Of a stretch of DNA of 32,628 nt, positions 1 to 10,469 are shown in pieces. The DNA is from Bacteroidales bacterium (GTDB taxonomy: Bacteria; Bacteroidota; Bacteroidia; Bacteroidales; JAADGE01): NCBI GenBank assembly GCA_024762915.1, contig JANTGL010000003.1:1-32628 (forward strand), in the 5' to 3' direction. The notes under the pieces were generated by a model, which saw only the letters and a program-made list of their open reading frames with translations, had not been told where the DNA came from and ran no database searches. The translations under genes and the position numbers were made by a program. Every line of letters starts with the position of its first letter. The first letter of the stretch is position 1.

Positions 1-73
1 TTTTATGATTATTTATTTCTGTTTTTCGATGCATAATTATACATTTGCTTAGTCTTATATAAATTCTGCTTTT

Positions 74-2149
74 ATGCAAAAAAAACGCCTGAATATCTTT
101 TATAAAATAATCATGTTTGCGCTTGCAGCTGTGATAACCGTATTTATTCTGCCGCACAGCAATAAATTTAAATATGAATTCCAAAAAGGAGAACCCTGGA
201 AACACAGAAGTTTGATTGCAGAATTTGACTTTCCGGTTTATAAAACAGATGAACGAATTAATTTTGAAAAAGACAGCGTATTAAAAACGGCTAAACCCTA
301 TTATATTTTGAATGATGATGTTTTGCAATCAGTTTTAAATGAAGTTGATAAAGATTTTGAAACAGTATTTTCAAATATTCCTAAAGAAGAAAAAAATAAG
401 CATAAATTCAGATTATTTAAAGATTCTTTAATATCCGGTTTTACTAAAAGGATTAAAATAATCTATCAAAAAGGGATTATTGAACCCCTGCCGCCAGATT
501 TTCAATCCGAAAAGGGCAGCCCTAAACTATTTGTATTAACAAACAGTATTGCCGATTTGAAAGAATACAATGAATTTTATTCATCAAAACAAGCATATAA
601 TATTATTTTTAATTACTTCCAACATTATAAAGAACAAAGCCCTGTTCCCATTCCGGATTTAAATATTTCTAAATACATAAAATATAATGTCATTTTTAAT
701 GCCGATATAACAAAAAAAGCAAAAGAACGATTAATTAATGACTTATCACCCGTGAGAGGTATGATTCAGTCAGGCGAGCGTATTATATACGAAGGACAAT
801 TAATTAATGATGATAAATATCAAATATTAATGTCATTGAAGAAAGAATATATGTCCGATCGAAATTCGTACACCAATACATTTATTGTTTTTTTCGGACA
901 ATTTATTTTAACGGGAGCAATTCTTGCCATATTATTTCTGCATTTATTTTTTTATAACAAACCGATTTTTAACAGCAATCGTAAATTATTGTATTTTATA
1001 ACCTTAACATTAATTTTTATTCTGAGTTCAGCAGCTGCGGCATCCGGTAACAATACTAATATATATCTGGTTCCGGTGACTGTTTTGCCCTTGATAACGG
1101 CAACATTTTACAAACCCCGAACGGCCTTTTTGCATCATACGGTAACAATTATGATTATCGGTTACATTGCGGCAAACGGTTTTGAATATATTTTTATTCA
1201 ATTTATTGCCGGCTTTGTTGCCATTTCCGGAGTAAGTCGTTTATATCGGAGAAGTCAAATTTTATGGACGGTATTATTGGTTTTTATAACCTATTTATTT
1301 TTATATTTAGCATTTACGGTTGTACGCGAAGGAAGTTTATTAAACATTGATACCACAAATATTGTTTGGTTTTCTGTCAGTAGTTTCCTTGTCTTAATGG
1401 CCTATCCCTTAATCTATTTATTTGAGAAATTATTCGGCTTTTTATCGGATGTTACATTAATTGAACTTTCTGATACAAACAGACCTTTGTTGAAATTGCT
1501 TTCCGAAAAAGCACCCGGTTCTTTTCAGCATACCGTCCAGGTTGCTAATATTTCGGAAGAAGCGGCTCGAGAAATAGGTGCAAATGTGCTTTTGGTTCGT
1601 GCCGGAGCTCTGTATCATGATGTCGGAAAAATGAATAATCCTTCTTTTTTTGTTGAAAACCAGCATGGTGAGAATCCGCATGACAAAATTGATCCTTTAA
1701 AAAGTGTTCAAATTATTAAAAAACATGTTGATGACGGAATAAAAATTGCTGCTAAATACGGATTACCTCAAGAGGTTGCAGATTTTATACCGACACATCA
1801 CGGAGCAAGCAAAATTATGTATTTTTTGCATAAATTTAAAGAATTACACCCCGACGAAGAAATTGATGAAAATTTATTTAAATATCACGGGAAATTACCT
1901 TATTCAAAAGAGACAGCTCTTGTGATGATTGTGGATTCGGTTGAAGCAGCTTCCAGAACCATAAAAGAGTATTCCGAAGAAAGTATTGATAATTTAGTTG
2001 AACAAATCGTACAATCAAAAATTAATCAAAATTTATTAATAAATGCGGATATTACGTTTGCGGAAATTGATAAAGTTAAAAAAGTTTTAAAAACGAAACT
2101 TAAAAATATTTATCATACACGTGTTGAATACCCTAAGGAAGAAGAATAA
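74..2149 (+). CDS. 7TM-HD (PgpH/YqfF-like) HD-domain phosphohydrolase, probable cyclic-di-AMP phosphodiesterase
   Basis: 691 aa; N-terminal TM, long extracytoplasmic segment, multi-TM block, then HD domain (GALYHDVGKMNNPSFF; THHG; DSVEAASR) as in 7TMR-HDED/HDIG proteins. Confidence 0.9.
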   Translation: MQKKRLNIFYKIIMFALAAVITVFILPHSNKFKYEFQKGEPWKHRSLIAEFDFPVYKTDERINFEKDSVLKTAKPYYILNDDVLQSVLNEVDKDFETVFSNIPKEEKNKHKFRLFKDSLISGFTKRIKIIYQKGIIEPLPPDFQSEKGSPKLFVLTNSIADLKEYNEFYSSKQAYNIIFNYFQHYKEQSPVPIPDLNISKYIKYNVIFNADITKKAKERLINDLSPVRGMIQSGERIIYEGQLINDDKYQILMSLKKEYMSDRNSYTNTFIVFFGQFILTGAILAILFLHLFFYNKPIFNSNRKLLYFITLTLIFILSSAAAASGNNTNIYLVPVTVLPLITATFYKPRTAFLHHTVTIMIIGYIAANGFEYIFIQFIAGFVAISGVSRLYRRSQILWTVLLVFITYLFLYLAFTVVREGSLLNIDTTNIVWFSVSSFLVLMAYPLIYLFEKLFGFLSDVTLIELSDTNRPLLKLLSEKAPGSFQHTVQVANISEEAAREIGANVLLVRAGALYHDVGKMNNPSFFVENQHGENPHDKIDPLKSVQIIKKHVDDGIKIAAKYGLPQEVADFIPTHHGASKIMYFLHKFKELHPDEEIDENLFKYHGKLPYSKETALVMIVDSVEAASRTIKEYSEESIDNLVEQIVQSKINQNLLINADITFAEIDKVKKVLKTKLKNIYHTRVEYPKEEE

Positions 2150-2165
2150 TTTATTTAATTCAAAC

Positions 2166-2189
2166 AAAATAACAAAATACTGTTATTTT
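2166..2189 (+). terminator. possible AT-rich hairpin terminator after the HD-phosphodiesterase gene
   Basis: Perfect 9-bp inverted repeat AAAATAACA/TGTTATTTT around a 6-nt loop, just past the stop at 2149; the stem is weak (AT-rich). Confidence 0.35.
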
Positions 2190-2206
2190 TCGTTTATAAT
2201 ATTACT

Positions 2207-2875
2207 ATGAGGCGATTTCTGTTTTTATCAATGTTTTTCGTTTTTATTTTGACTGTCGGATTTTCTCAAAATACGGAAAGTCCGAAAAATAAAGTAAAAT
2301 ATACACCTGCCTTTAAATTTACCGATGGTATATTTCTTAATTTTCAACAAGTAAAAGATAATAATCCGATACCGAAATCTCAAATCTTAACGACAATTGA
2401 TTATAATTCATTTGATTTTTATGACAGATTATTAGAAAATAAATTTATAACGTTATATGATAATCTGGGGATACAAAAAAAAATTGCTGTTGATAAAATA
2501 TGGGGATTCAGCGATAAAGGTATATTATACATTAATGTAAATGATGAGTTTAACCGTATTCCCGTATTCGGTAGTATCAGTCATTTTATTGCAAATAAAA
2601 CGGTTCAGGAATATGATCCCTACCGTTATAATAATTCGTACTATTATTACAACGATCCTTATTCAACAAAAACGGTTATGGTGCAATATTTGTTGGATTT
2701 TGAAACAGGTAAATTATATGATTTTACTGTAGGATCAGTTGAAAAAATAATTTCGAAAGATCCTGAATTATATGAAGAATTTTCCAAATTAGGAAATCGA
2801 AAAAAAAAGAAACTTAAATTTTTGTACATCCGAAAATACAATCAAAAATATCCGGTTTATTTTCCGAAAAAATAA
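2207..2875 (+). CDS. hypothetical secreted protein
   Basis: 222 aa ORF; signal peptide MRRFLFLSMFFVFILTVGFSQ; no recognised domain. Confidence 0.75.
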   Translation: MRRFLFLSMFFVFILTVGFSQNTESPKNKVKYTPAFKFTDGIFLNFQQVKDNNPIPKSQILTTIDYNSFDFYDRLLENKFITLYDNLGIQKKIAVDKIWGFSDKGILYINVNDEFNRIPVFGSISHFIANKTVQEYDPYRYNNSYYYYNDPYSTKTVMVQYLLDFETGKLYDFTVGSVEKIISKDPELYEEFSKLGNRKKKKLKFLYIRKYNQKYPVYFPKK

Positions 2876-2925
2876 ATACTTTTCTGAAAAAAAAACCGTT
2901 TGAAATTTAACTTAAAAACGATATT

Positions 2926-3783
2926 ATGAAAAAACAAATTGTTATTTTAATTTTTATCTTAACTTATTTTTCTGTATTAAGTTCTGCTCAGCAAGTGTTA
3001 CCGACTGAAAAACAGGTAAATACTTTCTTACATTCACGCACATATTTTGTTTATGATAATAACATTTTCGGAATGTATAATTCGGCCGTAAAGGATGCAG
3101 CAAATAAACATTGGAAAATTACGGATTTCGATTTTATTAATAAAGATGCTTTTAAGAAAAAGAAGAATGTTTCTTCGGCATCTATGATTTTACAAACAGA
3201 ATCGCATTTTGAAGGTCAGGAAGAACTCGGTGTGTTCTCTTCATTAAGTTTGGTTCTCGGAAAACCCGGCGGTACGATTAATACCATGCCGGATATAATT
3301 ACCGTTCCGCTTGCATACAGTGATGTTGATTACGATAACTATTATTATAAATTGGGTTTAGCTTTGCTTTTTATGCAAAATCATGTTCAATGGCTTAAAA
3401 ATAATCCGCATGTTGAAGATAAGGTGTTGATAAATCATTACAAAAACAGTAAAAAAAGTACGAAAAATAAAACCTTATGGTTGTTGAAAAATGAAATGGC
3501 TGAAGATGTTAACACGATTGATAAAATTAAACAAGTGTATGACGGTGATGTTAAATTTGTGACAAAAGATGAAATTAAAGAAGCTGTTGACAGTAAAAAT
3601 CAGGATGTATTGGTATTACACTTGGTTGCTCCTTCAAGAAATATAAAAGGCAGTGTTGTTACAAAAATGATTTTGGATGCTGCTAATGCTGATATTTTTT
3701 ATTTTGATTATCATAGAGTAAAAAGTAAAAAGAAACCGAATAAATTCCTTAAATCGGATTTTGAAGCATTAAATAAAATTTAA
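2926..3783 (+). CDS. hypothetical secreted protein
   Basis: 285 aa ORF; signal peptide MKKQIVILIFILTYFSVLSSAQ; no recognised domain. Confidence 0.8.
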   Translation: MKKQIVILIFILTYFSVLSSAQQVLPTEKQVNTFLHSRTYFVYDNNIFGMYNSAVKDAANKHWKITDFDFINKDAFKKKKNVSSASMILQTESHFEGQEELGVFSSLSLVLGKPGGTINTMPDIITVPLAYSDVDYDNYYYKLGLALLFMQNHVQWLKNNPHVEDKVLINHYKNSKKSTKNKTLWLLKNEMAEDVNTIDKIKQVYDGDVKFVTKDEIKEAVDSKNQDVLVLHLVAPSRNIKGSVVTKMILDAANADIFYFDYHRVKSKKKPNKFLKSDFEALNKI

Positions 3784-3810
3784 TCGTAAGAAGTCTTGTT
3801 ATTAATAATT

Positions 3811-3848
3811 AATGCAGAAACAGTCCTAAAAATTGTTTCTGCATTTTA
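3811..3848 (+). terminator. intrinsic terminator-like hairpin
   Basis: Perfect 12-bp inverted repeat AATGCAGAAACA (3811-3822) / TGTTTCTGCATT (3834-3845), 11-nt loop, followed by a short T-rich tract; between two + strand genes. Confidence 0.7.
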
Positions 3849-3869
3849 TATAAAATCATTTATAATAAT

Positions 3870-4853
3870 ATGCAAATACCTAAGAGCTTCGTATTATTTT
3901 TTATGTTCTCGATAAATTTTGCCTTTTCTCAAAATTCATTTGAATTATTAGATGCTGCTTATCGTAATAACGAAAAAAAAGTATATTACCTGTTGAAAGG
4001 CGGAACCGATGCAAATTCAAGGGATAATAATAATGTAACGCCATTGATGTATGCAGTTGATAACAATAATTTATATCTCTGCAAATTACTTATAAAATAT
4101 CATGCAGATGTCAATATTGTTCCTGAAAATAATAAAACGGCATTATATACGGCTGTGAAAAATAATAATCCGGAAATTGTAAAATTATTACTTGAAAATA
4201 AGGCGAATCCTTATTATACTGATGATTTTAATGTAACACCTTTAATGATTTGCGCTGCTTACGGATATCCTTTAACGGCATCATATTTATGCAGTTACGG
4301 GGCTTCTGTCTCGTTTATGAATTTTTGGGATGTTGATGCTGTAATGATAGCTGTTTATTATAATGATGTTGATATGTTACAAGTTCTTTGGGATTATTAT
4401 GCCGATTTTAATTCGACCGATTCAAACGGTTATACGCCGGTGATGATTGCTGCACAAGAAGGGAATATAAATGCTCTGAAATTCTTGATTGAAAAAAAAG
4501 CCGATATATCGGCTTTAAATAAACACAATCTTAATGCATTAGATATTGCTTTATTACACGGTCATGAAAAAACTGCAAAATATATACTTTCAATAAATCC
4601 GAATATTTGCCACATAATTGATGATAATTTAACAACTTATGATATTGCACAATTAAAAAAAATGAAGGATGTTTTAGTCTTTCTTGAAAAATGTAAAACG
4701 GATAAGATTATAAAACATCGTAAACTTTTAAAGAAATATTATAAATTCGCCGAAAAAAAAATTCACTCGGAAATTTTTGAAATCAAAAATATTAATCCAC
4801 CTGATACTTCAAAACATATTTTAAAGGGAGTAATATTTGATAAAAAAGAGTAA
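3870..4853 (+). CDS. secreted ankyrin-repeat protein
   Basis: Signal peptide MQIPKSFVLFFMFSINFAFSQ then several ankyrin repeats (NVTPLMYAVDNNNLYLCKLLIKYHADVN, NKTALYTAVKNNNPEIVKLLLENKANP, GYTPVMIAAQEGNINALKFLIEKKADIS). Confidence 0.85.
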   Translation: MQIPKSFVLFFMFSINFAFSQNSFELLDAAYRNNEKKVYYLLKGGTDANSRDNNNVTPLMYAVDNNNLYLCKLLIKYHADVNIVPENNKTALYTAVKNNNPEIVKLLLENKANPYYTDDFNVTPLMICAAYGYPLTASYLCSYGASVSFMNFWDVDAVMIAVYYNDVDMLQVLWDYYADFNSTDSNGYTPVMIAAQEGNINALKFLIEKKADISALNKHNLNALDIALLHGHEKTAKYILSINPNICHIIDDNLTTYDIAQLKKMKDVLVFLEKCKTDKIIKHRKLLKKYYKFAEKKIHSEIFEIKNINPPDTSKHILKGVIFDKKE

Positions 4854-4865
4854 ATTAATAAGTTA

Positions 4866-5477
4866 ATGAATACATATTACGAAAAAATACCGAAAGATGT
4901 TTTAAATGAACTTCCGATAAGAAGTTTTGAAGGGGAGATTTTTTTTATTGATAATGAAAAAGATTTTAATAAAGTGCTTCCGTTTTTAAGGGATGCTGAA
5001 ATTTTGGGATTTGATACCGAAACGCGTCCGGCATTTAAAAAAGGAATTACTTATAATGTTGCTTTGTTACAATTAGCAACTTCCGATAAAGCATTTTTAT
5101 TCAAATTGGATAAATTGGGCTTGCCGAATGAACTTGTAAATATACTCGAAGATAAGAATATAGCAAAAGCGGGAGTTGCTATACATGATGATTTAAAAGC
5201 ATTGCAAAAATTGAGAAAATTTATACCGGAAGCTTTTGTTGAATTACAAACATTTTCTGATCAATTTAAAATTGAAGATAACGGTTTAAAAAATCTTTCC
5301 GGAAATCTGCTTGGTTTCCGAATTTCTAAAAGTGCAAAGCTAACAGATTGGTCTAATGATATTTATACTGAGGCACAATTAAAATATGCCGCAACCGATG
5401 CTTGGGTTTCTTACGAAATTTATTTAAAACTTTTATCTTTAAACGGTAATTTTAATCTTATTGAAAACAATTTATAA
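4866..5477 (+). CDS. 3'-5' exonuclease, DEDDy (RNase D-like) fold
   Basis: Exo I GFDTETRP, Exo II AGVAIHDDLKAL, Exo III YAATDAWVSYEIY. Confidence 0.88.
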   Translation: MNTYYEKIPKDVLNELPIRSFEGEIFFIDNEKDFNKVLPFLRDAEILGFDTETRPAFKKGITYNVALLQLATSDKAFLFKLDKLGLPNELVNILEDKNIAKAGVAIHDDLKALQKLRKFIPEAFVELQTFSDQFKIEDNGLKNLSGNLLGFRISKSAKLTDWSNDIYTEAQLKYAATDAWVSYEIYLKLLSLNGNFNLIENNL

Positions 5478-5545
5478 ATTTTCGCAAAACTTTATAAACT
5501 CAAATCTACTTTCACGATTTTAAACATTTAAAATTTCAAAAAAAA

Positions 5546-6841
5546 ATGAAACTTGAAATAAAAAATACGGAAAACTTTATTGATAAAGCAAAACTCGTTG
5601 AATATAAAGTAAATGCAAGTAAAGCGAATAAATCTTTACATCAAAAAAACGGTTTAGGAAATGATTTTCTCGGATGGGTTAATTTGCCGAATGAAATTTC
5701 CGAAGAATTAATTTCTGATATTGAAAAAACGGCAGAAACTGTTCGGAAGAAAATTGATGTAATGGTAACCGTCGGAATCGGCGGTTCCTACTTGGGAGCA
5801 AAAGCCGTTATTGAAGCATTATCTGATAATTTTTCAAATTTTAAAACCGAAACAAATCCTATAATGCTGTTTGCCGGAAATAATTTAAGTGAAGATTATC
5901 TTTATGAACTTACTGATCTATTGAAAGATAGAAAATGGGCAATCACGGTAATTTCTAAATCCGGAACAACTACCGAACCGGCTGTTGCATTCAGAATTTT
6001 AAAATCAGAATTAGAGAATAAATACGGTAAAGAAGAAGCTTCAAAACGTATTATTGCCGTAACGGATAAAGAAAAAGGGGCATTAAAGCAATTGGCAAAT
6101 CAAGAAGGATATAAAACCTTTGTTATTCCGGATGATGTGGGCGGAAGATTTTCAGTCTTAACCCCGGTGGGTTTGCTTCCGATTGCAATTGCCGGATTTA
6201 ATATTCGTAATTTAATTCAAGGTGCAATTGATACGGCTGAAAATTCATCTTTCGAAAAAAATGAAAACAGTGCAGAAGTTTATGCTGCTGTTCGTAATAT
6301 ATTATATGATAACGGATTTACAAATGAAATTCTTGTGAATTACAATCCGAAACTCAGTTTTTTTGCCGAATGGTGGAAACAACTTTACGGTGAAAGCGAA
6401 GGAAAGGAAAGTAAAGGAATTTTTCCTGCAAGTGTCACTTTTACAACTGATTTACATTCTATGGGACAGTACATTCAAGACGGAAAACGCAACTTATTTG
6501 AAACAGTGATTTCTGTTGAAAAAACAAAATACGATGTAAAACTTTCAAAAGACAGTGATAATCTTGATAAATTAAATTACCTGGCCGGTAAAAATATAGA
6601 AGAAATTAATAAAAGTGCCGAACTCGGAACCTTAAAAGCCCATCTTGAAGGCGGCGTTCCGAATATTCGAATTACAATTCCCGAAATTAATGAATATCAC
6701 ATCGGAGAATTAATTTATTTCTTCGAAAAAGCATGCGGTATCAGCGGTTATATTCTTGGTGTTAACCCGTTTGATCAACCCGGTGTGGAGGCCTATAAAC
6801 GGAATATGTTTCAGATTCTGGGAAAACCCGGATATGAATGA
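5546..6841 (+). CDS. pgi: glucose-6-phosphate isomerase
   Basis: [62 protein letters not shown]. Confidence 0.95.
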   Translation: MKLEIKNTENFIDKAKLVEYKVNASKANKSLHQKNGLGNDFLGWVNLPNEISEELISDIEKTAETVRKKIDVMVTVGIGGSYLGAKAVIEALSDNFSNFKTETNPIMLFAGNNLSEDYLYELTDLLKDRKWAITVISKSGTTTEPAVAFRILKSELENKYGKEEASKRIIAVTDKEKGALKQLANQEGYKTFVIPDDVGGRFSVLTPVGLLPIAIAGFNIRNLIQGAIDTAENSSFEKNENSAEVYAAVRNILYDNGFTNEILVNYNPKLSFFAEWWKQLYGESEGKESKGIFPASVTFTTDLHSMGQYIQDGKRNLFETVISVEKTKYDVKLSKDSDNLDKLNYLAGKNIEEINKSAELGTLKAHLEGGVPNIRITIPEINEYHIGELIYFFEKACGISGYILGVNPFDQPGVEAYKRNMFQILGKPGYE

Positions 6842-6889
6842 AATCTGTTTTTTTCAAAAACTAAATTTATATAATTCTGATTACTTGTT

Positions 6890-6897
6890 TATATTTG
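6890..6897 (+). promoter_or_regulatory. candidate Bacteroidetes -7 box (TATATTTG, consensus TAnnTTTG) upstream of lysS
   Basis: Exact TAnnTTTG match 27 nt before the lysS ATG; no convincing -33 element seen. Confidence 0.4.
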
Positions 6898-6923
6898 CAA
6901 GCTAATATTTTACGATAATAATT

Positions 6924-8645
6924 ATGAGTTATATTGAATTAAGTGAACAAGAACAATTAAGAAGAAAATCTCTTGAAGAAATCAGAAAATTAGGTATAAA
7001 TCCCTATCCGGCAGCAAAATATGAAGTAACATCCTACAGTGCCGACATAAAAGAAAGTTATAAGGATGATGAAAAAAACTTTCAGAACATAAGTATTTCC
7101 GGCAGAATTATGACTCGCCGAATTATGGGAAAAGCATCTTTTATCGAACTTCAGGATTCAAAAGGTAAAATTCAGGTTTATATAAGTCGGGATGATATTT
7201 GTCCCGGTGAAGATAAAACTTTATACAATACTGTTTTTAAGAAATTGCTGGATTTAGGTGATATTATAGGTATTAAAGGTGCTGTTTTTATTACTCAAAC
7301 CGGAGAAATTACTGTTAAAGCAAAAGAATTTACCATACTGACGAAATCCGTCAGACCTTTGCCCGTTGTAAAAGAAAAAGACGGCAAAACATACGATGCT
7401 TTTTCCGATCCGGAACAAAGATACCGAATGCGTTATCTCGATTTAATTGTAAATCCGCATGTAAAAGAAGCTTTTATTAACAGAACAAAGCTAACCAATT
7501 CCATGCGTGAATATCTTAACGGAAAAGGATATTTGGAGGTTGAAACACCGATTTTACAACCGATTTACGGCGGTGCAGCGGCAAGACCTTTTAAAACACA
7601 TCACAATGCACTCGATCAAACATTATATCTTCGAATTGCCGATGAATTGTATTTAAAGAAATTAATAGTCGGCGGATTTGACGGTGTGTATGAATTTGCC
7701 AAAGATTTTCGTAATGAAGGCATGGATCGTTTTCACAATCCGGAATTTACCCAAATGGAATTGTATGTTGCTTACAAAGATTATTTCTGGATGATGGAAA
7801 CCGTTGAAGAAATGGTGGAAAAAATTGCTATGGATATTCACGGAAAAACGCAAGTGCAAGTCGGTGAACATGTAATTGATTTTAAACGACCTTGGAAACG
7901 GTTTACAATGTTTGAAGCCATCGAACATTTTACCGGTATTGATATTTCAAAAATGCAAGAAGCCGAATTAAGAGCAACTGCCGAAAAATTGGGTATTGAA
8001 ACAGACGATTCTATGGGTAAAGGAAAATTAATTGATGAAATTTTTGGTGAAAAATGTGAAGGACAACTTATTCAACCGACTTTTATTACCGATTATCCGA
8101 TTGAAATGTCTCCGCTTGCAAAAAAACATCGCAGTGAAAAGGGTTTGGTCGAACGTTTTGAAGCTATTTGTAACGGAAAAGAAATTTGCAATGCTTATTC
8201 CGAATTAAACGATCCGATTGACCAGCGCGAACGTTTTGAAGAACAACTTTTGCTGGCAAAACGCGGTGATGACGAAGCCATGATGCTCGATGAAGACTTT
8301 CTAAAAGCCATTGATTACGGAATGCCGCCGACATCGGGACTTGGTATAGGAATCGATCGATTGGCAATGATAATGACCAATTCCGATTCGATTCAAGATG
8401 TGTTGTTCTTTCCGCAAATGCGACCCGAGAAAAAAGAACAAATTGATACACCGGAAAAATATGTTGAAAAAGGCATCCCGGAAGATTGGGTATCTCTTAT
8501 TCAAAAACTTGGTTTTAAAACAGTTGATGCAATGCAAGAAGCAAAACCCGGTAAATTGTTTAATGACCTTTGCGGATTAAATAAAAAAGGCAAATTGGGC
8601 TTGAAAAATCCGACAGCTGATGATGTTAAAAAATGGTGTGAATAA
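6924..8645 (+). CDS. lysS: lysyl-tRNA synthetase (class II)
   Basis: OB-fold [31 protein letters not shown] motif 1, [18 protein letters not shown] motif 2, [11 protein letters not shown] motif 3; extra C-terminal ~70 aa tail. Confidence 0.96.
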   Translation: MSYIELSEQEQLRRKSLEEIRKLGINPYPAAKYEVTSYSADIKESYKDDEKNFQNISISGRIMTRRIMGKASFIELQDSKGKIQVYISRDDICPGEDKTLYNTVFKKLLDLGDIIGIKGAVFITQTGEITVKAKEFTILTKSVRPLPVVKEKDGKTYDAFSDPEQRYRMRYLDLIVNPHVKEAFINRTKLTNSMREYLNGKGYLEVETPILQPIYGGAAARPFKTHHNALDQTLYLRIADELYLKKLIVGGFDGVYEFAKDFRNEGMDRFHNPEFTQMELYVAYKDYFWMMETVEEMVEKIAMDIHGKTQVQVGEHVIDFKRPWKRFTMFEAIEHFTGIDISKMQEAELRATAEKLGIETDDSMGKGKLIDEIFGEKCEGQLIQPTFITDYPIEMSPLAKKHRSEKGLVERFEAICNGKEICNAYSELNDPIDQRERFEEQLLLAKRGDDEAMMLDEDFLKAIDYGMPPTSGLGIGIDRLAMIMTNSDSIQDVLFFPQMRPEKKEQIDTPEKYVEKGIPEDWVSLIQKLGFKTVDAMQEAKPGKLFNDLCGLNKKGKLGLKNPTADDVKKWCE

Positions 8646-8651
8646 AGCTGA

Positions 8652-9494
8652 ATGATGGTAAAAGAAAATCAGTCCGAAAAAACTTTGAAAGAATTATTTT
8701 TTCATGTGGGTTTGGCTAAAACCGGCTCCACTTATTTGCAAAATAAATTCTTTCATAAACTGAAAGGCATCAAATACATTCATACTTCAAAGTTTTATAA
8801 ATACAATGAAATAATTGCATCCGATGAAACAAATGCTTTGTTATTTTCGCGAGAATTTGACCGACAATTTTTTGATGAAACGATTAAAATTGCCGAGAAA
8901 TATCCTTATGCAAAGATACTGATTGTCATACGCTCTAACGAAAAGTGGATTGCTTCCCAATATCGAAGATATGTTAAAAACGGAGGTTCTCGTTCTTTTG
9001 AAGATTTCATTAATATTGAAACAAATAAAGGCGTTTGGAAAATTGAAGATGCATTATTTTTACCGAAACTGAAATATTTAAAACGGCATTTCAGTCATAA
9101 ACCTTTAATTTTATTTTATGAAGAATTTCAGGAAAATCCGCATAAAACATTTAAAAAAATTGCCGATTATACAAATACTTCATACCATGATGAAGAAATT
9201 AATTTAAAAGCAAAACATAAATCGTATTCGGATAAACGGTTGTTATTTATAAGAAAACTTACGAGTCGGTTTTATAAAAAAGATCCCTATGAATTTTCTT
9301 CGGGAGAAGTTACTTGGTTAAAATACAGAACACGATGGTTTATTTTGCATATATTTTTATATCTTGCAAAGTTAATTCCGGGAAAAAAAGAAACTATTTT
9401 AATACCGAAATCTAAACTTTCGGATTACAAAAGATTTTACGGAAAAGATTGGGATGCTTGTAAGGAATTTGCAAAAGAACATTCGGCACTTTAA
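8652..9494 (+). CDS. PAPS-dependent sulfotransferase-like protein
   Basis: 5'-phosphosulfate-binding loop FFHVGLAKTGSTYLQ and 3'-phosphate-binding region ILIVIRSNEKWIASQYRRYVK. Confidence 0.8.
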   Translation: MMVKENQSEKTLKELFFHVGLAKTGSTYLQNKFFHKLKGIKYIHTSKFYKYNEIIASDETNALLFSREFDRQFFDETIKIAEKYPYAKILIVIRSNEKWIASQYRRYVKNGGSRSFEDFINIETNKGVWKIEDALFLPKLKYLKRHFSHKPLILFYEEFQENPHKTFKKIADYTNTSYHDEEINLKAKHKSYSDKRLLFIRKLTSRFYKKDPYEFSSGEVTWLKYRTRWFILHIFLYLAKLIPGKKETILIPKSKLSDYKRFYGKDWDACKEFAKEHSAL

Positions 9495-9502
9495 CAAAAA
9501 AA

Positions 9503-10459
9503 ATGAAGATAAGCGGTTTTACAATGGGTAAAAATGTATCGAAATTATACTATCCGATACGCGAATCAATTGAGTCAATTTTGCCGATTGTCGATGAATT
9601 TGTTGTTGCATTGGGCGATAGTGATGAAGATGATACAACAGAGGAAATAATTAAAAGTATAAATTCGTCTAAAATAAAAATTATACACACCGTATGGGAT
9701 ATAGAAAAATATCCGAACGGAACAGAAAATGCGCGACAAACAAATATCGCAAAAGATGCTTGCACGGGAGATTGGTTACTGCATTTACAAGCCGATGAAG
9801 TCATTCATGAAAAATATCTTGAAACAATTAAAAATGCTTGTGAAAAGTATCTTGACGACGAAAATGTTGAAGGTTTTTTGTTTCAATATAAGCATTTTTA
9901 CGGTGATTACAATCATTTTATCGATTTTCACGGTTGGTACCCGAAAGAAATTCGTTTGGTCAGAAATAAACCGAATATTTATTCGTTTCGTTCGGCACAA
10001 TCGTTTAAACGCATTCCGAATTTTGACGGAAAAGACTTTCGACAAAAACACGGAACATTTCCCTTAAATGTCATTGAATTAGATGCTTATATCTATCATT
10101 ACGGATGGGTGCGTCCGCCCGAGTATATGCAGAAAAAAACAAAATCTTTGGATACCATTCATCACGGAAAAGAAAAAATTGAAGAAGAATACAAAACGAA
10201 AAAAGCATATTTTGATTACGGAAATATGTCAAAATTACCTGTTTTTGAAGACTCGCATCCGGCAATTATGAAGAATAAAATTGCAGATTTTATCTGGAGT
10301 GACAAATTACATTTTGAAAAAAAATATAAAGTGTCAAGAGCAAAAATGAAACACGAGAAGTTTAAAAGCAAAATTCTGACTTTTATCTCAAAAAAAATAT
10401 TGAACGGAAAACAACTTTTCGGATATTCAAATTGGAACATTATCGGTAAAGAATTTTAA
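9503..10459 (+). CDS. glycosyltransferase family 2-like protein
   Basis: MKISGFTMGKNVSKLYYPIRESIESILPIVDEFVVALGDSDDD-type start and DWLLHLQADEVI (acidic DxD-like motif). Confidence 0.75.
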   Translation: MKISGFTMGKNVSKLYYPIRESIESILPIVDEFVVALGDSDEDDTTEEIIKSINSSKIKIIHTVWDIEKYPNGTENARQTNIAKDACTGDWLLHLQADEVIHEKYLETIKNACEKYLDDENVEGFLFQYKHFYGDYNHFIDFHGWYPKEIRLVRNKPNIYSFRSAQSFKRIPNFDGKDFRQKHGTFPLNVIELDAYIYHYGWVRPPEYMQKKTKSLDTIHHGKEKIEEEYKTKKAYFDYGNMSKLPVFEDSHPAIMKNKIADFIWSDKLHFEKKYKVSRAKMKHEKFKSKILTFISKKILNGKQLFGYSNWNIIGKEF

Positions 10460-10469
10460 ACATAGCAGA

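Noticed and set aside
1-73. Possible upstream promoter or partial gene at the left edge
   Set aside because: No clear -7/-33 pair or coding signal; too little sequence.
2809-2820. A9 homopolymer near the end of the 222-aa gene as a programmed slippage site
   Set aside because: Run lies in a Lys-rich tail of an AT-rich genome and no downstream frame extends into a meaningful ORF.
3870-4853. Ankyrin gene as an antiphage/toxin-antitoxin component
   Set aside because: Has a signal peptide and no nuclease, toxin or ATPase partner nearby; the adjacent RNase D-like exonuclease looks like a conserved housekeeping family.
7662-7928. 88-aa antisense ORF inside lysS
   Set aside because: Shadow ORF; Phe/His-rich antisense composition, no recognisable motif.
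8164-8451. 95-aa antisense ORF inside lysS
   Set aside because: Composition is that of an antisense reading of a conserved gene; no RBS or domain, and lysS is certain on the other strand.
9729-10067. 112-aa alternative-frame ORF in the glycosyltransferase gene
   Set aside because: Overlaps entirely with a gene having conserved motifs; no homology recognised.
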